A stretch of 64,000 bases of DNA from an uncultured Christensenella sp. GTDB taxonomy: Bacteria; Bacillota; Clostridia; Christensenellales; Borkfalkiaceae. This document shows, piece by piece, positions 7,897 to 16,680 of the stretch. A program made the position numbers and the translations under genes. The stretch spans positions 1 to 64,000 of the forward strand of contig CAJUEO010000005.1 in NCBI GenBank assembly GCA_910585685.1. Direction: 5' to 3'. Position 1 is the stretch's first letter, and each line of letters starts with the position of its first letter. Under the pieces are notes generated by a model. That model had not been told where the DNA came from, ran no database searches, and saw nothing but the letters and a program-made list of their open reading frames with translations.

Positions 7897-9882
7897 TTAA
7901 TCCGCCGATTTTGCGACGGGATTTGCCAATTTTGTATATTTATTGTTTGAACCGAGGGGAGCGAAAAGCTTGCCCTCTCCCTCGTAAAACTTGCCGTAAA
8001 ATTCAACGTATTGCAGCCTTGCGTCGTGAATGTACGCGCCCAACAGACCTATGGCAAGGTTGAAGATATGCCCCACTAACATTAGAACGACGCCGAGTAT
8101 TATGAACGCAACGTTGCCGCCCGTAATAAAGCCGATAGAATAATCCGAAACGATTTTTGCAACGACCGCGCCCGAAAGCATAAGCCCGTATAAGCGCGCG
8201 TAGCTCAATATGTCGGAAACGTAGTTTATAATTCCGTAAACCGCGCCGAAGCCCTTGGTAAATTTGCCCAAAAGTTTTTCCTTTCTGCCTGCAGTTAAAA
8301 CGGCAACAACAAGGCTTGCGCCTACCATTGCCCCCCCAATATAGGCAAGTTGCGGCACATTGGCGTCCTCGATTAAGCCTATTATTGCCAGAAATGCGCC
8401 TATGGAAAACACTGCCCAGACAAAGCCGTCAAGCATTCCGTCCCAGAAATAGCCGCGGCGCATACACTGAATTGCCTTACAGATATAGCCGAACATAATA
8501 TGAACGACGCCTATTTCAAGACTTATCAAAAGCACGGAAGGTATGGAAATACCCATAAGCGACCAACGGCTTTCCTGCACGTCGGGAATGACGGAAGTCG
8601 GAAACATAAACGCAAGCCCGAAGAAGGAATTGAGCAATAGACCCCATAATATGGCAAAGATACCGCCGATTGCAAACACGCCCGAAAGCCTTTTAAAGCC
8701 GCCGTCCTCGCGCCGTTTTTTCATATATATAAATCCGCCGCCGAGCAACATTAAAATTCCGTAGCCGACGTCACCCATTATAAAACCGAGAAACAGGCTG
8801 TAAAAGAACGCCATTATCGTATTGGGGTCAAACTCCTTGGCGTTGACGGGAGAGTACATATTAGTTATCGTTTCAAAGTTTTGCACTACCTTATTGTTCT
8901 TGTACAGCGTGGGCGGCATTTCACTTTCGTCAGGGTCGGAAAACTCGTAAAAAATTGCCGACGAAACCCCGTCTATTGTGCTTGAAACAGTGCTCTCCGC
9001 CTCCTTGGGAACGTACGCTTCAAGTAAAAAAGTTGCGTTTGTCACCCTGAATTTTTCAGAAACGGTCAATTTTTCAAGCTCGAACGAGAGATAGTCGCAA
9101 TAAATTTTAAGGTTTTGCACTCTGTCGCCGAGCGATACAAACTCGTCGGAAATTTGACTCAGCCTTATAAAGATTTCCTGCGAGCGGCATTTTAGATTAT
9201 TGTATAGCTCTTCCCCCGTGCCCTGTCTGTACGGGCAGGAAACAAAGCCTGACGAGCTTAAAGCCGACTCGCAGTCACAGGTTTTATGCAAGACGACCCA
9301 TATAAGCGCGTACTCCAACCCCACGTTTAGTGTGCCGAACGCGCAAAGCTCGTCTACACAAAGGCATTTTTCTAAATTATCCAACTCGGAAACGGGAACT
9401 GTGCCGAGCTTTATTTTGACGTGCTTGGTGTCGGAAAAGTCGGAGAAAGGAATTTTTAGTTGAGAGTAAATTTCCGCCGAAATAATTTCCTTTTCAAGCT
9501 TTGACTGTTCGTTTAATAGCTTCTTTTTTTCGTCTGAAAGCTTTGAAATTTGCGCGACGGTTTCGTCCGCTACCCCCTTGAGAGAGTGCGCGCCCATAAA
9601 CGCCTCGTAAGATACTTCGAACCCGTCATTTAAAATATCGCTTTTAATTTTATGCGCGGCATTGTAGCAATCTATTTCAGAAGTGAGCGTAAAAAGCGCC
9701 GACTCGACTTCACCGAGATAGCTTTGAAGATTTTCATACGACAAAACAAGCGGAGTGGTATTTTCCGTTTCCGCCTGTTGCTTAATTTCGGTTGCGCCCG
9801 TCTTTTGCAGTGCGTTTAAAAGCGCGTCCCTGTCGTAAGCCATTGCTATTAAATTGAGCTTACGCATTTCAGCGACCGCCAC
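7897..9882 (-). CDS. ntpI: V-type ATP synthase subunit I (stator a subunit)
   Basis: 661 residues: a long cytoplasmic N-terminal half (about 1-345) with two coiled coils, and a C-terminal membrane half of 7-8 helices. The essential stator Arg should be in the LSYARLYGL segment. Subunit I provides the two half channels through which the ion reaches the K ring. The GTG start at 9882 is supported by GGAGG 7 bases upstream and by the family N-terminus pattern MAVxxMxKLxLI. The start overlaps the end of ntpF by 14 bases. A run of seven G:C pairs (8331-8337) is in frame and encodes Gly residues. Confidence 0.95.
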   Translation of the reverse strand: MAVAEMRKLNLIAMAYDRDALLNALQKTGATEIKQQAETENTTPLVLSYENLQSYLGEVESALFTLTSEIDCYNAAHKIKSDILNDGFEVSYEAFMGAHSLKGVADETVAQISKLSDEKKKLLNEQSKLEKEIISAEIYSQLKIPFSDFSDTKHVKIKLGTVPVSELDNLEKCLCVDELCAFGTLNVGLEYALIWVVLHKTCDCESALSSSGFVSCPYRQGTGEELYNNLKCRSQEIFIRLSQISDEFVSLGDRVQNLKIYCDYLSFELEKLTVSEKFRVTNATFLLEAYVPKEAESTVSSTIDGVSSAIFYEFSDPDESEMPPTLYKNNKVVQNFETITNMYSPVNAKEFDPNTIMAFFYSLFLGFIMGDVGYGILMLLGGGFIYMKKRREDGGFKRLSGVFAIGGIFAILWGLLLNSFFGLAFMFPTSVIPDVQESRWSLMGISIPSVLLISLEIGVVHIMFGYICKAIQCMRRGYFWDGMLDGFVWAVFSIGAFLAIIGLIEDANVPQLAYIGGAMVGASLVVAVLTAGRKEKLLGKFTKGFGAVYGIINYVSDILSYARLYGLMLSGAVVAKIVSDYSIGFITGGNVAFIILGVVLMLVGHIFNLAIGLLGAYIHDARLQYVEFYGKFYEGEGKLFAPLGSNNKYTKLANPVAKSAD

Positions 9883-10186
9883 TTAAAACCCTCCGGACAA
9901 TTTCATCGGCAGCACCGACGTTCTTTTTAAGTATTTCATCGGCATACTCGCGCGAGCTTTGCGTTTCGCTTTGAATAGCTTTGTTATACTCGCTTTCACC
10001 CTCTTTTTCTGCCCTGTTTATTTCCGTTTCGCGCAAGACGGCACACTTTTCATCGCATATCTTTAATATTTTATTTGCTTCGACTTCGGCGTTTTCAGCA
10101 ATATGAACCGCCTGAGTTGCAGCCTCTTCCTTTATTTTTAAAGCCTCGTTTTCGGCGTCCCGAATAAGTTTTATTATGTCGTCCAT
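9869..10186 (-). CDS. ntpF: V-type ATP synthase peripheral-stalk coiled-coil subunit (NtpF / AhaH-like)
   Basis: A 105-residue protein that is almost wholly heptad-type coiled coil rich in Ala, Glu and Lys, with a short basic end (EIVRRVLSGGR). This fits the G/H-type peripheral stalk partner of subunit E. It is the first gene of the operon, as ntpF is in Enterococcus hirae. GGAG is 6 bases before ATG 10186. Identification rests on composition, length and position because such coiled coils have little specific sequence. Confidence 0.85.
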   Translation of the reverse strand: MDDIIKLIRDAENEALKIKEEAATQAVHIAENAEVEANKILKICDEKCAVLRETEINRAEKEGESEYNKAIQSETQSSREYADEILKKNVGAADEIVRRVLSGGR

Positions 10187-10210
10187 CTCTCACTCCGCTT
10201 GTTTTGTAAT

Positions 10211-10239
10211 ATTCTACCACAAATTGGTAAAATTTGCAA
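10211..10239 (-). promoter_or_regulatory. Promoter of the V-ATPase operon
   Basis: On the minus strand TTGCAA (10234-10239), a 17-bp spacer and TAGAAT (10211-10216) end 25 bases before the ntpF start codon. No other convincing promoter lies inside the operon, where genes are 3-35 bases apart or overlap. Confidence 0.55.
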
Positions 10240-10500
10240 TAGTTAAATCAAAAATGATTGCTATTTTTTAAACTTTTTTCTAATTTTCACATTTTCTTAT
10301 ATTTATCATCGGACTGCTTTAATTAAAATGAATATTATATGTATAAAATTTGCAATATTATCCACCGAACACAAAACAATCAGCCAAGTATTTAAATTTG
10401 CCAAATATCAATGATATTATTCATAATCGTGTTAAATAGTGACATAATATGTAAATTTATTCACAAAAATAAATAATTATTATTAATTTTTAAAAAGGTG
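10240..10500. other. AT-rich intergenic region between divergent operons
   Basis: Very AT-rich spacer between the V-ATPase promoter and the ABC-importer promoter. I see no open reading frame with a ribosome site, no strong hairpin and no clear repeat. Confidence 0.5.
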
Positions 10501-10529
10501 TTGTATATTTCTTTGCTCGGTGCTATTAT
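10501..10529 (+). promoter_or_regulatory. Promoter of the amino-acid ABC importer operon
   Basis: TTGTAT (10501-10506), 17-bp spacer, and TATTAT (10524-10529) preceded by TGC, an extended -10 element. The predicted start near 10536 gives a leader of about 30 bases. No good ribosome site precedes ATG 10567. A second TATAAT at 10560-10565 touches the start codon and is too close to act for this gene unless the message were leaderless. Confidence 0.45.
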
Positions 10530-10566
10530 TTATTAAATGAATAAATATTAATTTTTTGGTATAATT

Positions 10567-11415
10567 ATGAAAAAATTTATTGTTGCCTGTACAGCTTCGG
10601 CACTTGCCGTTGTCACCGCTTTCTCCGCCGCAGCCTGCGGCAGCGCCGAAAAACTTAAAGTAAAGGATATAGAGCTTACAAGCGAGGAATACGCTTTTGC
10701 CGTTTCAAAGGACAATAGCGAGCTTCTCGCACAAATTAACGGATACCTTGCGGAGTGGAAAGCCGACGGTTCGCTTGATGAATTGATCAATTCTTATTTC
10801 GACGGCAAATCAGACTTTACATACAAAAACGCAACCTCAACCGCAAAGGACGGGGATTTTGTTGTGGCAACCAACGCCTACTTCCCCCCTTTCGAGTCCA
10901 TAAACGAAAACAACGAGTTTGTGGGCGTGGACATCGAAATTGCCTACAACATTGCCAAAAAGCTTAACAAAACGCTGTTTATTGCGGATATGGATTTCGA
11001 CGCAATTATTCCCAGCGTACAGTCGGGTCAAAGCGCCGTGGGAATGGCCGGAATTACAGTAAATGATACGCGAAAGGAACAGGTGAATTTTGCAACGGGC
11101 TACTACACTTCCGCACAGGTAATTACCGTTTTGGAGAGCGATTCGACGTTTGACAACTGCACCACCGTTGAAGAAGTCGAAGATATTTTGAAAGCTCAAC
11201 AAAAAAGCTATATTATAGGCACGCAGGTAGGAACGACTGGGTATATGTATTCAAACGGAGACGCGGATTTCGGTTATGACGGATTTACCAACCTGACTAC
11301 AAAGGCGTACAACACGGGCGCGCTTGCAATGATGGACCTTAAAAACGGCAAGATAAACGCAGTAATTCTCGACAAGCAGCCTTCGATTATGATTACTAAG
11401 AGTATCAATAAATAA
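10567..11415 (+). CDS. Amino-acid ABC transporter substrate-binding lipoprotein, apparently circularly permuted
   Basis: A 282-residue lipoprotein with signal peptide and lipobox ending at Cys24. Residues about 97-185 are the classic SBP_bac_3 lobe (ATNAYFPPFE, FVGVDIEIA, AGITVNDTRKEQVNF, with Arg169 the expected carboxylate ligand). The order is unusual. Residues about 29-78 (ELTSEEYAFAVSKDN, LAEWKADGSLDELINSYF) match what normally forms the last 50 residues of the family. The protein instead ends at AVILDKQPSIMITKSINK, where a normal protein would continue into that segment. The simplest reading is a circular permutation that keeps both lobes. A fusion of a leftover C-terminal fragment to a truncated protein is less likely because all parts occur once. 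It is the first gene of the importer operon. The substrate is probably a polar amino acid; which one is unknown. Confidence 0.85.
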   Translation: MKKFIVACTASALAVVTAFSAAACGSAEKLKVKDIELTSEEYAFAVSKDNSELLAQINGYLAEWKADGSLDELINSYFDGKSDFTYKNATSTAKDGDFVVATNAYFPPFESINENNEFVGVDIEIAYNIAKKLNKTLFIADMDFDAIIPSVQSGQSAVGMAGITVNDTRKEQVNFATGYYTSAQVITVLESDSTFDNCTTVEEVEDILKAQQKSYIIGTQVGTTGYMYSNGDADFGYDGFTNLTTKAYNTGALAMMDLKNGKINAVILDKQPSIMITKSINK

Positions 11416-11417
11416 TT

Positions 11418-12107
11418 ATGAGCAATTTTGAAATTTTCTGGAACAGGTTTATAACCCCTGGAACGCTTGAATCGGTATTTACGGGACTTTTAAACACGGC
11501 AATAATTGCCGTGTTTGGTCTTTTGTTGGGATTTTTGCTCGGGTGCGTCCTTTCGGTTATAAAGATGCTTCCGTCAAAAAATTTTGCGGTAACGGTATTT
11601 AAAAGAATAGCCGACCTGTACATTGCAATATTCCGCGGCACGCCTATGATGGTACAGTTGCTGCTGTTGCATTTTGCGGTATTTATAGGCGTAAATATTC
11701 CGCCCGTAATAGAAGTTTCGCTCATTTTCGGCTTGAACAGCGCGGCGTATATGGCAGAAATTATAAGAAGCGGAATAAATTCCGTGGACAAGGGACAATT
11801 GGAAGCCGGGCGTTCGCTCGGGCTCAGCTACCCTTTGACAATGATACACATAGTTTTGCCGCAGGCGGTAAAGAACGTTGTGCCCACTATCGGCAATGAA
11901 TTTATATCCCTTTTAAAGGAAACTTCAATAGTCAGCGTTGTCGGGCTTGCCGACCTTACAAGGGCGTTTAAGGCAATAGCCGACTCCACGTTTGAATATT
12001 TTATACCCTACATTGCGCTTGCGATAATCTATTTCGTCATAATATTGATAATTACATTGATAATACGGCTTATCGAAAGGAGGCTTAAAAAGAGTGAAAA
12101 ACGCTAA
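11418..12107 (+). CDS. Amino-acid ABC transporter permease (HisM/GlnP family)
   Basis: A 229-residue membrane protein with about five helices. It has the EAA loop that contacts the ATPase (EAGRSLGLSYPLTMIHIVLPQA, shown here only by its ends: Glu-Ala-Gly ... Leu-Pro-Gln-Ala) and the following NEFISLLKETSI segment typical of polar amino-acid permeases. It starts 2 bases after the binding-protein stop without its own ribosome site, so translation is probably coupled. Its 3' end overlaps the ATPase gene by 14 bases. No second permease is present, so a homodimer is expected. Confidence 0.92.
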   Translation: MSNFEIFWNRFITPGTLESVFTGLLNTAIIAVFGLLLGFLLGCVLSVIKMLPSKNFAVTVFKRIADLYIAIFRGTPMMVQLLLLHFAVFIGVNIPPVIEVSLIFGLNSAAYMAEIIRSGINSVDKGQLEAGRSLGLSYPLTMIHIVLPQAVKNVVPTIGNEFISLLKETSIVSVVGLADLTRAFKAIADSTFEYFIPYIALAIIYFVIILIITLIIRLIERRLKKSEKR

Positions 12108-12999
12108 ACCCAAATTTTTAAACAAGCGCAACACGCCCGTAGAGCCTTACGACGAAAAAGCACTTTTGGAAGTACAGCACCTTTCCAAAGACTACGGGCA
12201 ATTGAAGGTACTTGACGACATATCCGAAAAAATCTACCAAGGAGAAAAAATTGCCGTAATAGGCCCCTCGGGCAGCGGCAAAAGCACGTTTTTACGCTGT
12301 TTGAACGTACTCGAGGACCCTACGGACGGATATGTGTTTTTCGAAGGAAACAATCTTTGCGATTTAAACGTGGATATAAACATACAGCGCAGGCATATAG
12401 GAATGGTATTTCAATCGTTCAACCTGTTCAACAATATGACTGTGCTAAAAAACATAACGTTTGCGCCAATACGCGTCGAATTGCAGGATTTGAAGAAAAT
12501 AAAGCGCAAAAACTTTTTTATAAAGCTGACAAACCTGTTTAAACCCAAAGACAAAAAAGTTGAAACGTTGCCCGTTAAAACCGACAAAAAAACAATAAAA
12601 AAGAACGCCGAAGAGAACGCTATGCGGCTGTTGAAGCGCATAGGGCTCGAAGAAAAGGCAAACGTTTACCCCTCCACCCTGTCCGGCGGTCAACGCCAGC
12701 GCATTGCGATAGTTCGCGCGCTTGCAATGAACCCGAAAGTTATGCTGTTTGACGAACCCACCTCCGCATTAGACCCCGAAATGGTTGGGGAAGTGCTTGC
12801 GCTTATAAAGGAGCTTGCAGACGAGGGTATGACTATGGTGATTGTCACGCACGAAATGGCGTTTGCGCGCGAAGTTTCCACACGCGTTTTATTTATGGAC
12901 GGAGGAAAAATAGAAAAACAGGGCACGCCCGACCAAATTTTCGGCGCGCCCGACAACCCCAGACTTAAAGATTTTTTATCGAGAGTTTTATCGGTTTAA
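12094..12999 (+). CDS. Amino-acid ABC transporter ATPase (GlnQ/HisP family) with a basic insertion
   Basis: 301 residues against about 240-250 usual. Walker A GPSGSGKST is at 57-65, the signature LSGGQ at 196-200, and Walker B VMLFDEP at 216-222, so it should be active. The extra length is a roughly 20-residue N-terminal extension and a Lys-rich insertion of about 35 residues (around 130-168) in the helical subdomain between the Q-loop region and the signature. The GTG start at 12094 is preceded by AAAGGAGG (12076-12083), the strongest ribosome site in the operon. It is the last gene; the terminator begins 3 bases after its stop. Confidence 0.93.
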   Translation: MKNAKPKFLNKRNTPVEPYDEKALLEVQHLSKDYGQLKVLDDISEKIYQGEKIAVIGPSGSGKSTFLRCLNVLEDPTDGYVFFEGNNLCDLNVDINIQRRHIGMVFQSFNLFNNMTVLKNITFAPIRVELQDLKKIKRKNFFIKLTNLFKPKDKKVETLPVKTDKKTIKKNAEENAMRLLKRIGLEEKANVYPSTLSGGQRQRIAIVRALAMNPKVMLFDEPTSALDPEMVGEVLALIKELADEGMTMVIVTHEMAFAREVSTRVLFMDGGKIEKQGTPDQIFGAPDNPRLKDFLSRVLSV

Positions 13000-13002
13000 A
13001 CT

Positions 13003-13032
13003 AAAAGTGCGTACTTAAAAGTACGCACTTTT
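13003..13032. terminator. Bidirectional intrinsic terminator
   Basis: Perfect 14-bp inverted repeat (AAAAGTGCGTACTT at 13003-13016, its complement at 13019-13032) between the convergent importer operon and the cardiolipin synthase gene, with A and T tracts at the ends. Confidence 0.85.
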
Positions 13033-14606
13033 TACATTAGAGGAGCAAATAATTTTAAGATACTTGCAATAAATCTTCTTAAATGATGCTTGTTTACCGC
13101 GTCGCTCTCAACCGTGTCCGACGCGCCGAACACAAAGTTAAAGTCGCTTTCCATATCCTTCAAAACATTGGCGTCGTTGGTGTAAACGCCGTTTTCAAAT
13201 TGGTTATAGTAGCTTCGCAAATCGATATTGACCGAGCTTACCGAGGCGCAATTTTCATTGAGCATAAGCTTTGCATGCACAAAGGCGTTGCGCATTTTAT
13301 AGACCTTTACCCCCGTTTCGGCAAGCCGCTCTGCATAATCCAAGGTCACAAGATATACATAGCCTTTATCGGGCACGTCGGGTATAACTATGCGCACGTC
13401 CACGCCGGCAAGCGCCTTTTCGGCTATTGCGCTGAAAGTCTGCTCGTCGGGTACGAGATAGGGCGTCATAATATACAGCCTTTCCCTCGCGCCCGAAATT
13501 ATAGTGTCGTAAACGCCCTTGCCTATCGAGCTTACATAATCTTTACCGTCGACATACGGAATTACCGCCGCGTCGCTTGAAAGCTTATCATAGCGGTTGA
13601 AATAAGCTTCGTATTCGCAAGAGCGCCTTGTCACAAACTCCCACTGCCGCAAGAACTGCAGCGTAAGCGCGTCTACCGCCTTACCGCTGAGTTTAAGCCC
13701 GACGTCCTTCCAATATCCGTACATACGCTTGGCGTTGATATATTCGTCGGCAAGATTGCAACCGCCCACATATCCGCATTTTCCGTCGACTACGATAATT
13801 TTTCTGTGGTCGCGCAAGTTGAGAGCAAAAGTAAACCGAGCCTGTATCCTGTTGAAAAATTTAAGCTTTATGCCGGCTTTTTTCATTTTGCGCCGCATAC
13901 CGAAAGAAAGCGTGCCGTGGCTGCCTATGCCGTCGGCAATAATTCTTACGTCGACGCCCTGCGCCACCTTTTCGGACAAAATTTCAAAGATGCGATTGAG
14001 CAGTTTTCCGTCCGAAATTATAAAAAACTCGATAAAAACAAAGCTCTTTGCCGCGGAAATTTCGGCAATTACGTCGTCAAACATCGACACGCCCGAGGGA
14101 AAATAATTCAAAAGCGTATCGTTATATAATTTGAATTTGCCCGTATTCCACAAAAAATTTGCGTCGTGTTTTACCGATAGAGGCAATTTTTCGTCAATTA
14201 CATTGTCGCCTATAAACTTTTCGCTGCGAGCAAATATACTGCCGTAACGCCGTTTTGCCCGACCGAAAAAGACGTACTCGCTTGACATAAAATATGCGAT
14301 ATACCCGAACGAGAAGCAAACGGTTAAAAACAGCACCCAAACAACCTTTGTAGTGCCCGTTTTATAGCTTGAAATTACGCTTATTACGCACAGTCCGCTA
14401 AGTACAGCCGAAAGTATTAAATACCAGCCGATAGAATAGGCAAAGCCGAGGTACAAAAGAATAAAAAAACCGAGCTGTACTAATATAAACAACGCGGCTA
14501 TGCCCGTCTTTAAAATGCCCCAGCCCCTGCCTTCGGTGCGTATTTTAACCACACGCGAATCGGGGGAACGCGTACCTTTAATTTTTTTTACTATCTTTTT
14601 ATTCAT
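13032..14606 (-). CDS. cls: Cardiolipin synthase
   Basis: A phospholipase-D superfamily enzyme of about 524 residues that joins two phosphatidylglycerol molecules at the membrane. Hydrophobic helices occupy about 33-110. The first HKD motif is intact (His267-x-Lys269...Asp274 in DHRKIIVVDG). In the second (HAKLMLNE) the usual Asp is Glu, a conservative change that should not abolish activity. ATG 14606 is preferred over GTG 14615 because GGGTGG lies just upstream. The start overlaps the stop of the preceding gene (ATGAATAA), so translation is coupled. Confidence 0.9.
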   Translation of the reverse strand: MNKKIVKKIKGTRSPDSRVVKIRTEGRGWGILKTGIAALFILVQLGFFILLYLGFAYSIGWYLILSAVLSGLCVISVISSYKTGTTKVVWVLFLTVCFSFGYIAYFMSSEYVFFGRAKRRYGSIFARSEKFIGDNVIDEKLPLSVKHDANFLWNTGKFKLYNDTLLNYFPSGVSMFDDVIAEISAAKSFVFIEFFIISDGKLLNRIFEILSEKVAQGVDVRIIADGIGSHGTLSFGMRRKMKKAGIKLKFFNRIQARFTFALNLRDHRKIIVVDGKCGYVGGCNLADEYINAKRMYGYWKDVGLKLSGKAVDALTLQFLRQWEFVTRRSCEYEAYFNRYDKLSSDAAVIPYVDGKDYVSSIGKGVYDTIISGARERLYIMTPYLVPDEQTFSAIAEKALAGVDVRIVIPDVPDKGYVYLVTLDYAERLAETGVKVYKMRNAFVHAKLMLNENCASVSSVNIDLRSYYNQFENGVYTNDANVLKDMESDFNFVFGASDTVESDAVNKHHLRRFIASILKLFAPLM

Positions 14607-15132
14607 CGGCGCCACCCGTAAGCCCTGCGCCCATCTCGCAAATAGTATTCAACCTTTCCGAAAGCTCTGAAATTTTAACCTGCGATTTAACCTTTTCCTG
14701 AGCGTATATTTTAATAAAAAGCGCGCCGTGCAATATGAGCAAAACGCCGCCGAGCGAAGAAAATACTATGCCCGTAATAAAATAGGTATTTTGCCAAAAT
14801 ACGGCAAGCAGCGCGCCGCAGACAATTAAAAACAGGCAGGCAAGCCCCACTGCAATCATAAGCGCGGTTGTCACGGGGCAAGGGTTTGACTGCAATTTGC
14901 CTATCTTATCAATGGCGCCGTCAAGATAGACCTGCAAAAGCTGAAGCTCGTCCCTGTGTTGGACAACGTGCGGACGGCTGAAAGTTAAATTGCGCTCGTT
15001 AAAATACCTCGAATGGGGGCTGTTTTCAACCAGCTTCCACCCGAGCGAAGCGTACATTTTGCAAACTTCTTTGACTCTGTCGCTCTTTACGGTAACATAA
15101 AATTTATCAAATTGACTAAATACCGCGTTCAT
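14599..15132 (-). CDS. Two-helix membrane protein of unknown function, coupled to cls
   Basis: A 177-residue protein with a soluble N-terminal part (about 1-90) containing FDKFYVTVKSDRVKEVCKMYASLGW, two adjacent transmembrane helices (about 92-112 and 118-142) and a short helical tail (about 145-170) with heptad character. I do not recognise the family. It overlaps the cls start by 8 bases and probably shares its promoter, so a role in membrane lipid homeostasis or stress is a reasonable but unproven guess. Confidence 0.7.
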   Translation of the reverse strand: MNAVFSQFDKFYVTVKSDRVKEVCKMYASLGWKLVENSPHSRYFNERNLTFSRPHVVQHRDELQLLQVYLDGAIDKIGKLQSNPCPVTTALMIAVGLACLFLIVCGALLAVFWQNTYFITGIVFSSLGGVLLILHGALFIKIYAQEKVKSQVKISELSERLNTICEMGAGLTGGADE

Positions 15133-15192
15133 TTATTAAAGCATACCACATAAATATTAAGATATTATGAAAATACAATTAAATTTTTGAAA

Positions 15193-16569
15193 TTACTGCG
15201 CTGCTACCTCTTTTTCCTCTATCTTGCCGAAATAGCCGTAGCGCTTGCGCATTGTTAAAAGGAAGATAACAGTCACGACAGTAGAAAGCAAATCCGACAC
15301 GATAGCCGCAGACCACACGCCGTCAAGCCCCATAAATATGGGCAAAACCATTACCGCGGTTATCTGGAAAACCACAGTTCTCAAAAAGGAAATCAGCGCG
15401 GATATAAACCCGTTGTTAAGCGAAGTAAACAGCGCCGACCCGTACACGTTTATGCCGACCGTTATAAAAATTACGCTGTAAATGCGCATTCCGCGCACCG
15501 CCATCTCGAATAATTGCTGACCGTAACCGAACATACCGACAAACGGCACCGCAAGCGCCTCGGACAGTCCAAACATAATTATACCCGAAGCCAGCATAAG
15601 AATAATGCTTTTTTTGTATAAATTTTGCATCTCTTTTTTATTTTGAGCGCCATAATTGTACGCCATAAGCGGCGCGCTGCCCACTGCGTAGCCCATAAAG
15701 ATAGAGAAGAAAATCATCATAATATAGGCAATTGTGCCGTAAGCCGCAACGCCCGATTTGCCGAGTTCCTCACCCAAAACAGCCTGTATCTGGAAATTAT
15801 ATAAAATTACAACTACCGCTGAAGAAACGTTTGAAAAGAACTCCGACGAGCCGTTTGTGCAAGACTTTAAAAAGGCTTTGCCGTAAAATTTAGTTTTTGT
15901 AAGCCGCAAAAGACTGTTATTTTTACAAGAAAAATAGATAAGCGGAAATATGCCGCCGAAAATTTGACTTACCGCAGTAGCGATAGCCGCGCCCATAAGC
16001 CCAAGCCCACATCCAGAAACGAGAATTGCGTCGAGAACTATGTTCAATATACCTGCGGAGGCCGTTGCCGTAAGCCCGAGCCGAGGTTTTTCCGCCGCGA
16101 CAAAAAAGCTTTGGAAAATGTTTTGAAGTATGAAAAAGGGCTGGGTTGCAAGCAGTATTCTTCCGTATAAAACGCAGTAGTCATAAATTTTTTCATCCTT
16201 AGCGCCCAAAAACTTTGCTACGGGTTCGACTGCAAACTGACCCGCAACGGCAATAACCAAACCTATGCCGAGCGTGACATATACAAGCATTGAAAAATAT
16301 TTGTTTGCAAGCTCTTTATTTCCCTCTCCAAGCGTCTTTGAAACGAGCGCGCTTCCGCCGGCACCCACCATAAAGCCTATCGAGCCGAAAATCATAAACA
16401 GCGGATAAATTAAATTTATAGCGGTAACCGCCTCTTCACCCGAATAATTTGACACGAAAAGTCCGTCCACAATGCTGTAAATGCTTGTGAACACCATCAT
16501 TATTATCGAGGGAAGTACGAAAATAAACAATTTTTTATATGTGAAATGATCTGAAAGCTGTATGCGCAT
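15193..16569 (-). CDS. MATE-family multidrug/cation exporter (MepA-like)
   Basis: 458 residues with about 12 membrane helices, the normal MATE size. Typical stretches include a start with IRLSDHFTYKKLFIFVLPSI-like residues, GSIGFMVGAGGSALVSKTLGEG near 72-93 and a related motif in the second half, reflecting the internal duplication. MATE exporters use Na+ or H+ gradients. ATG 16569 has AAGGA 5 bases upstream. A leader with its own promoter and terminator-type hairpin precedes it. MepA-type MATE genes are the usual partners of guanidine-IV riboswitches, so guanidine or a related cation is a candidate substrate or inducer. Confidence 0.92.
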   Translation of the reverse strand: MRIQLSDHFTYKKLFIFVLPSIIMMVFTSIYSIVDGLFVSNYSGEEAVTAINLIYPLFMIFGSIGFMVGAGGSALVSKTLGEGNKELANKYFSMLVYVTLGIGLVIAVAGQFAVEPVAKFLGAKDEKIYDYCVLYGRILLATQPFFILQNIFQSFFVAAEKPRLGLTATASAGILNIVLDAILVSGCGLGLMGAAIATAVSQIFGGIFPLIYFSCKNNSLLRLTKTKFYGKAFLKSCTNGSSEFFSNVSSAVVVILYNFQIQAVLGEELGKSGVAAYGTIAYIMMIFFSIFMGYAVGSAPLMAYNYGAQNKKEMQNLYKKSIILMLASGIIMFGLSEALAVPFVGMFGYGQQLFEMAVRGMRIYSVIFITVGINVYGSALFTSLNNGFISALISFLRTVVFQITAVMVLPIFMGLDGVWSAAIVSDLLSTVVTVIFLLTMRKRYGYFGKIEEKEVAAQ

Positions 16570-16597
16570 AAAAATCCTTACTCTTTAATCTCTATAT

Positions 16598-16628
16598 AAA
16601 AAAAGCCCGTCCGAGTATTAACTCGGGC
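16598..16628 (-). terminator. Attenuator terminator in the MATE leader
   Basis: On the minus strand GCCCGAGT...ACTCGGACGGGC (16628-16605) folds into a GC-rich hairpin followed by seven T (16604-16598). It lies between the promoter and the MATE start codon, so read-through must be regulated. Confidence 0.75.
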
Positions 16629-16680
16629 GCACCAGACATCTTTTCAACATTGCAGCTGCGGCGGCATGTTCTCCGATGAC
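16629..16680 (-). ncRNA. Candidate guanidine-IV (mepA-motif) riboswitch aptamer
   Basis: The minus-strand leader has a hairpin closed by AACAT/ATGTT (16670-16666 with 16650-16646) with a loop region rich in GCCGCCGCAGC. A purine-rich linker and TCTGGTGC then run straight into the terminator hairpin. A short aptamer hairpin with conserved GCCGC/GGTGC elements next to an intrinsic terminator upstream of a MATE gene is my recollection of the guanidine-IV (mepA) riboswitch from clostridia; I could not run a covariance model. If right, ligand binding blocks termination and turns the exporter on. The alternative is leader-peptide attenuation through tiny frames in the same stretch. Confidence 0.55.

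Noticed and set aside
8331..8337. Run of seven C inside the V-ATPase subunit I gene as a second phase-variable tract
   Set aside because: It is in frame, encodes Gly-Gly, is short, and lies in a housekeeping gene; nothing suggests switching.
16620..16668. Tiny reading frames (7 and 10 codons) in the MATE leader as a leader peptide
   Set aside because: The only ribosome-site-like GGAG is 3 bases from the first ATG, and the stretch is better explained as an aptamer hairpin next to the terminator. Kept only as an alternative.
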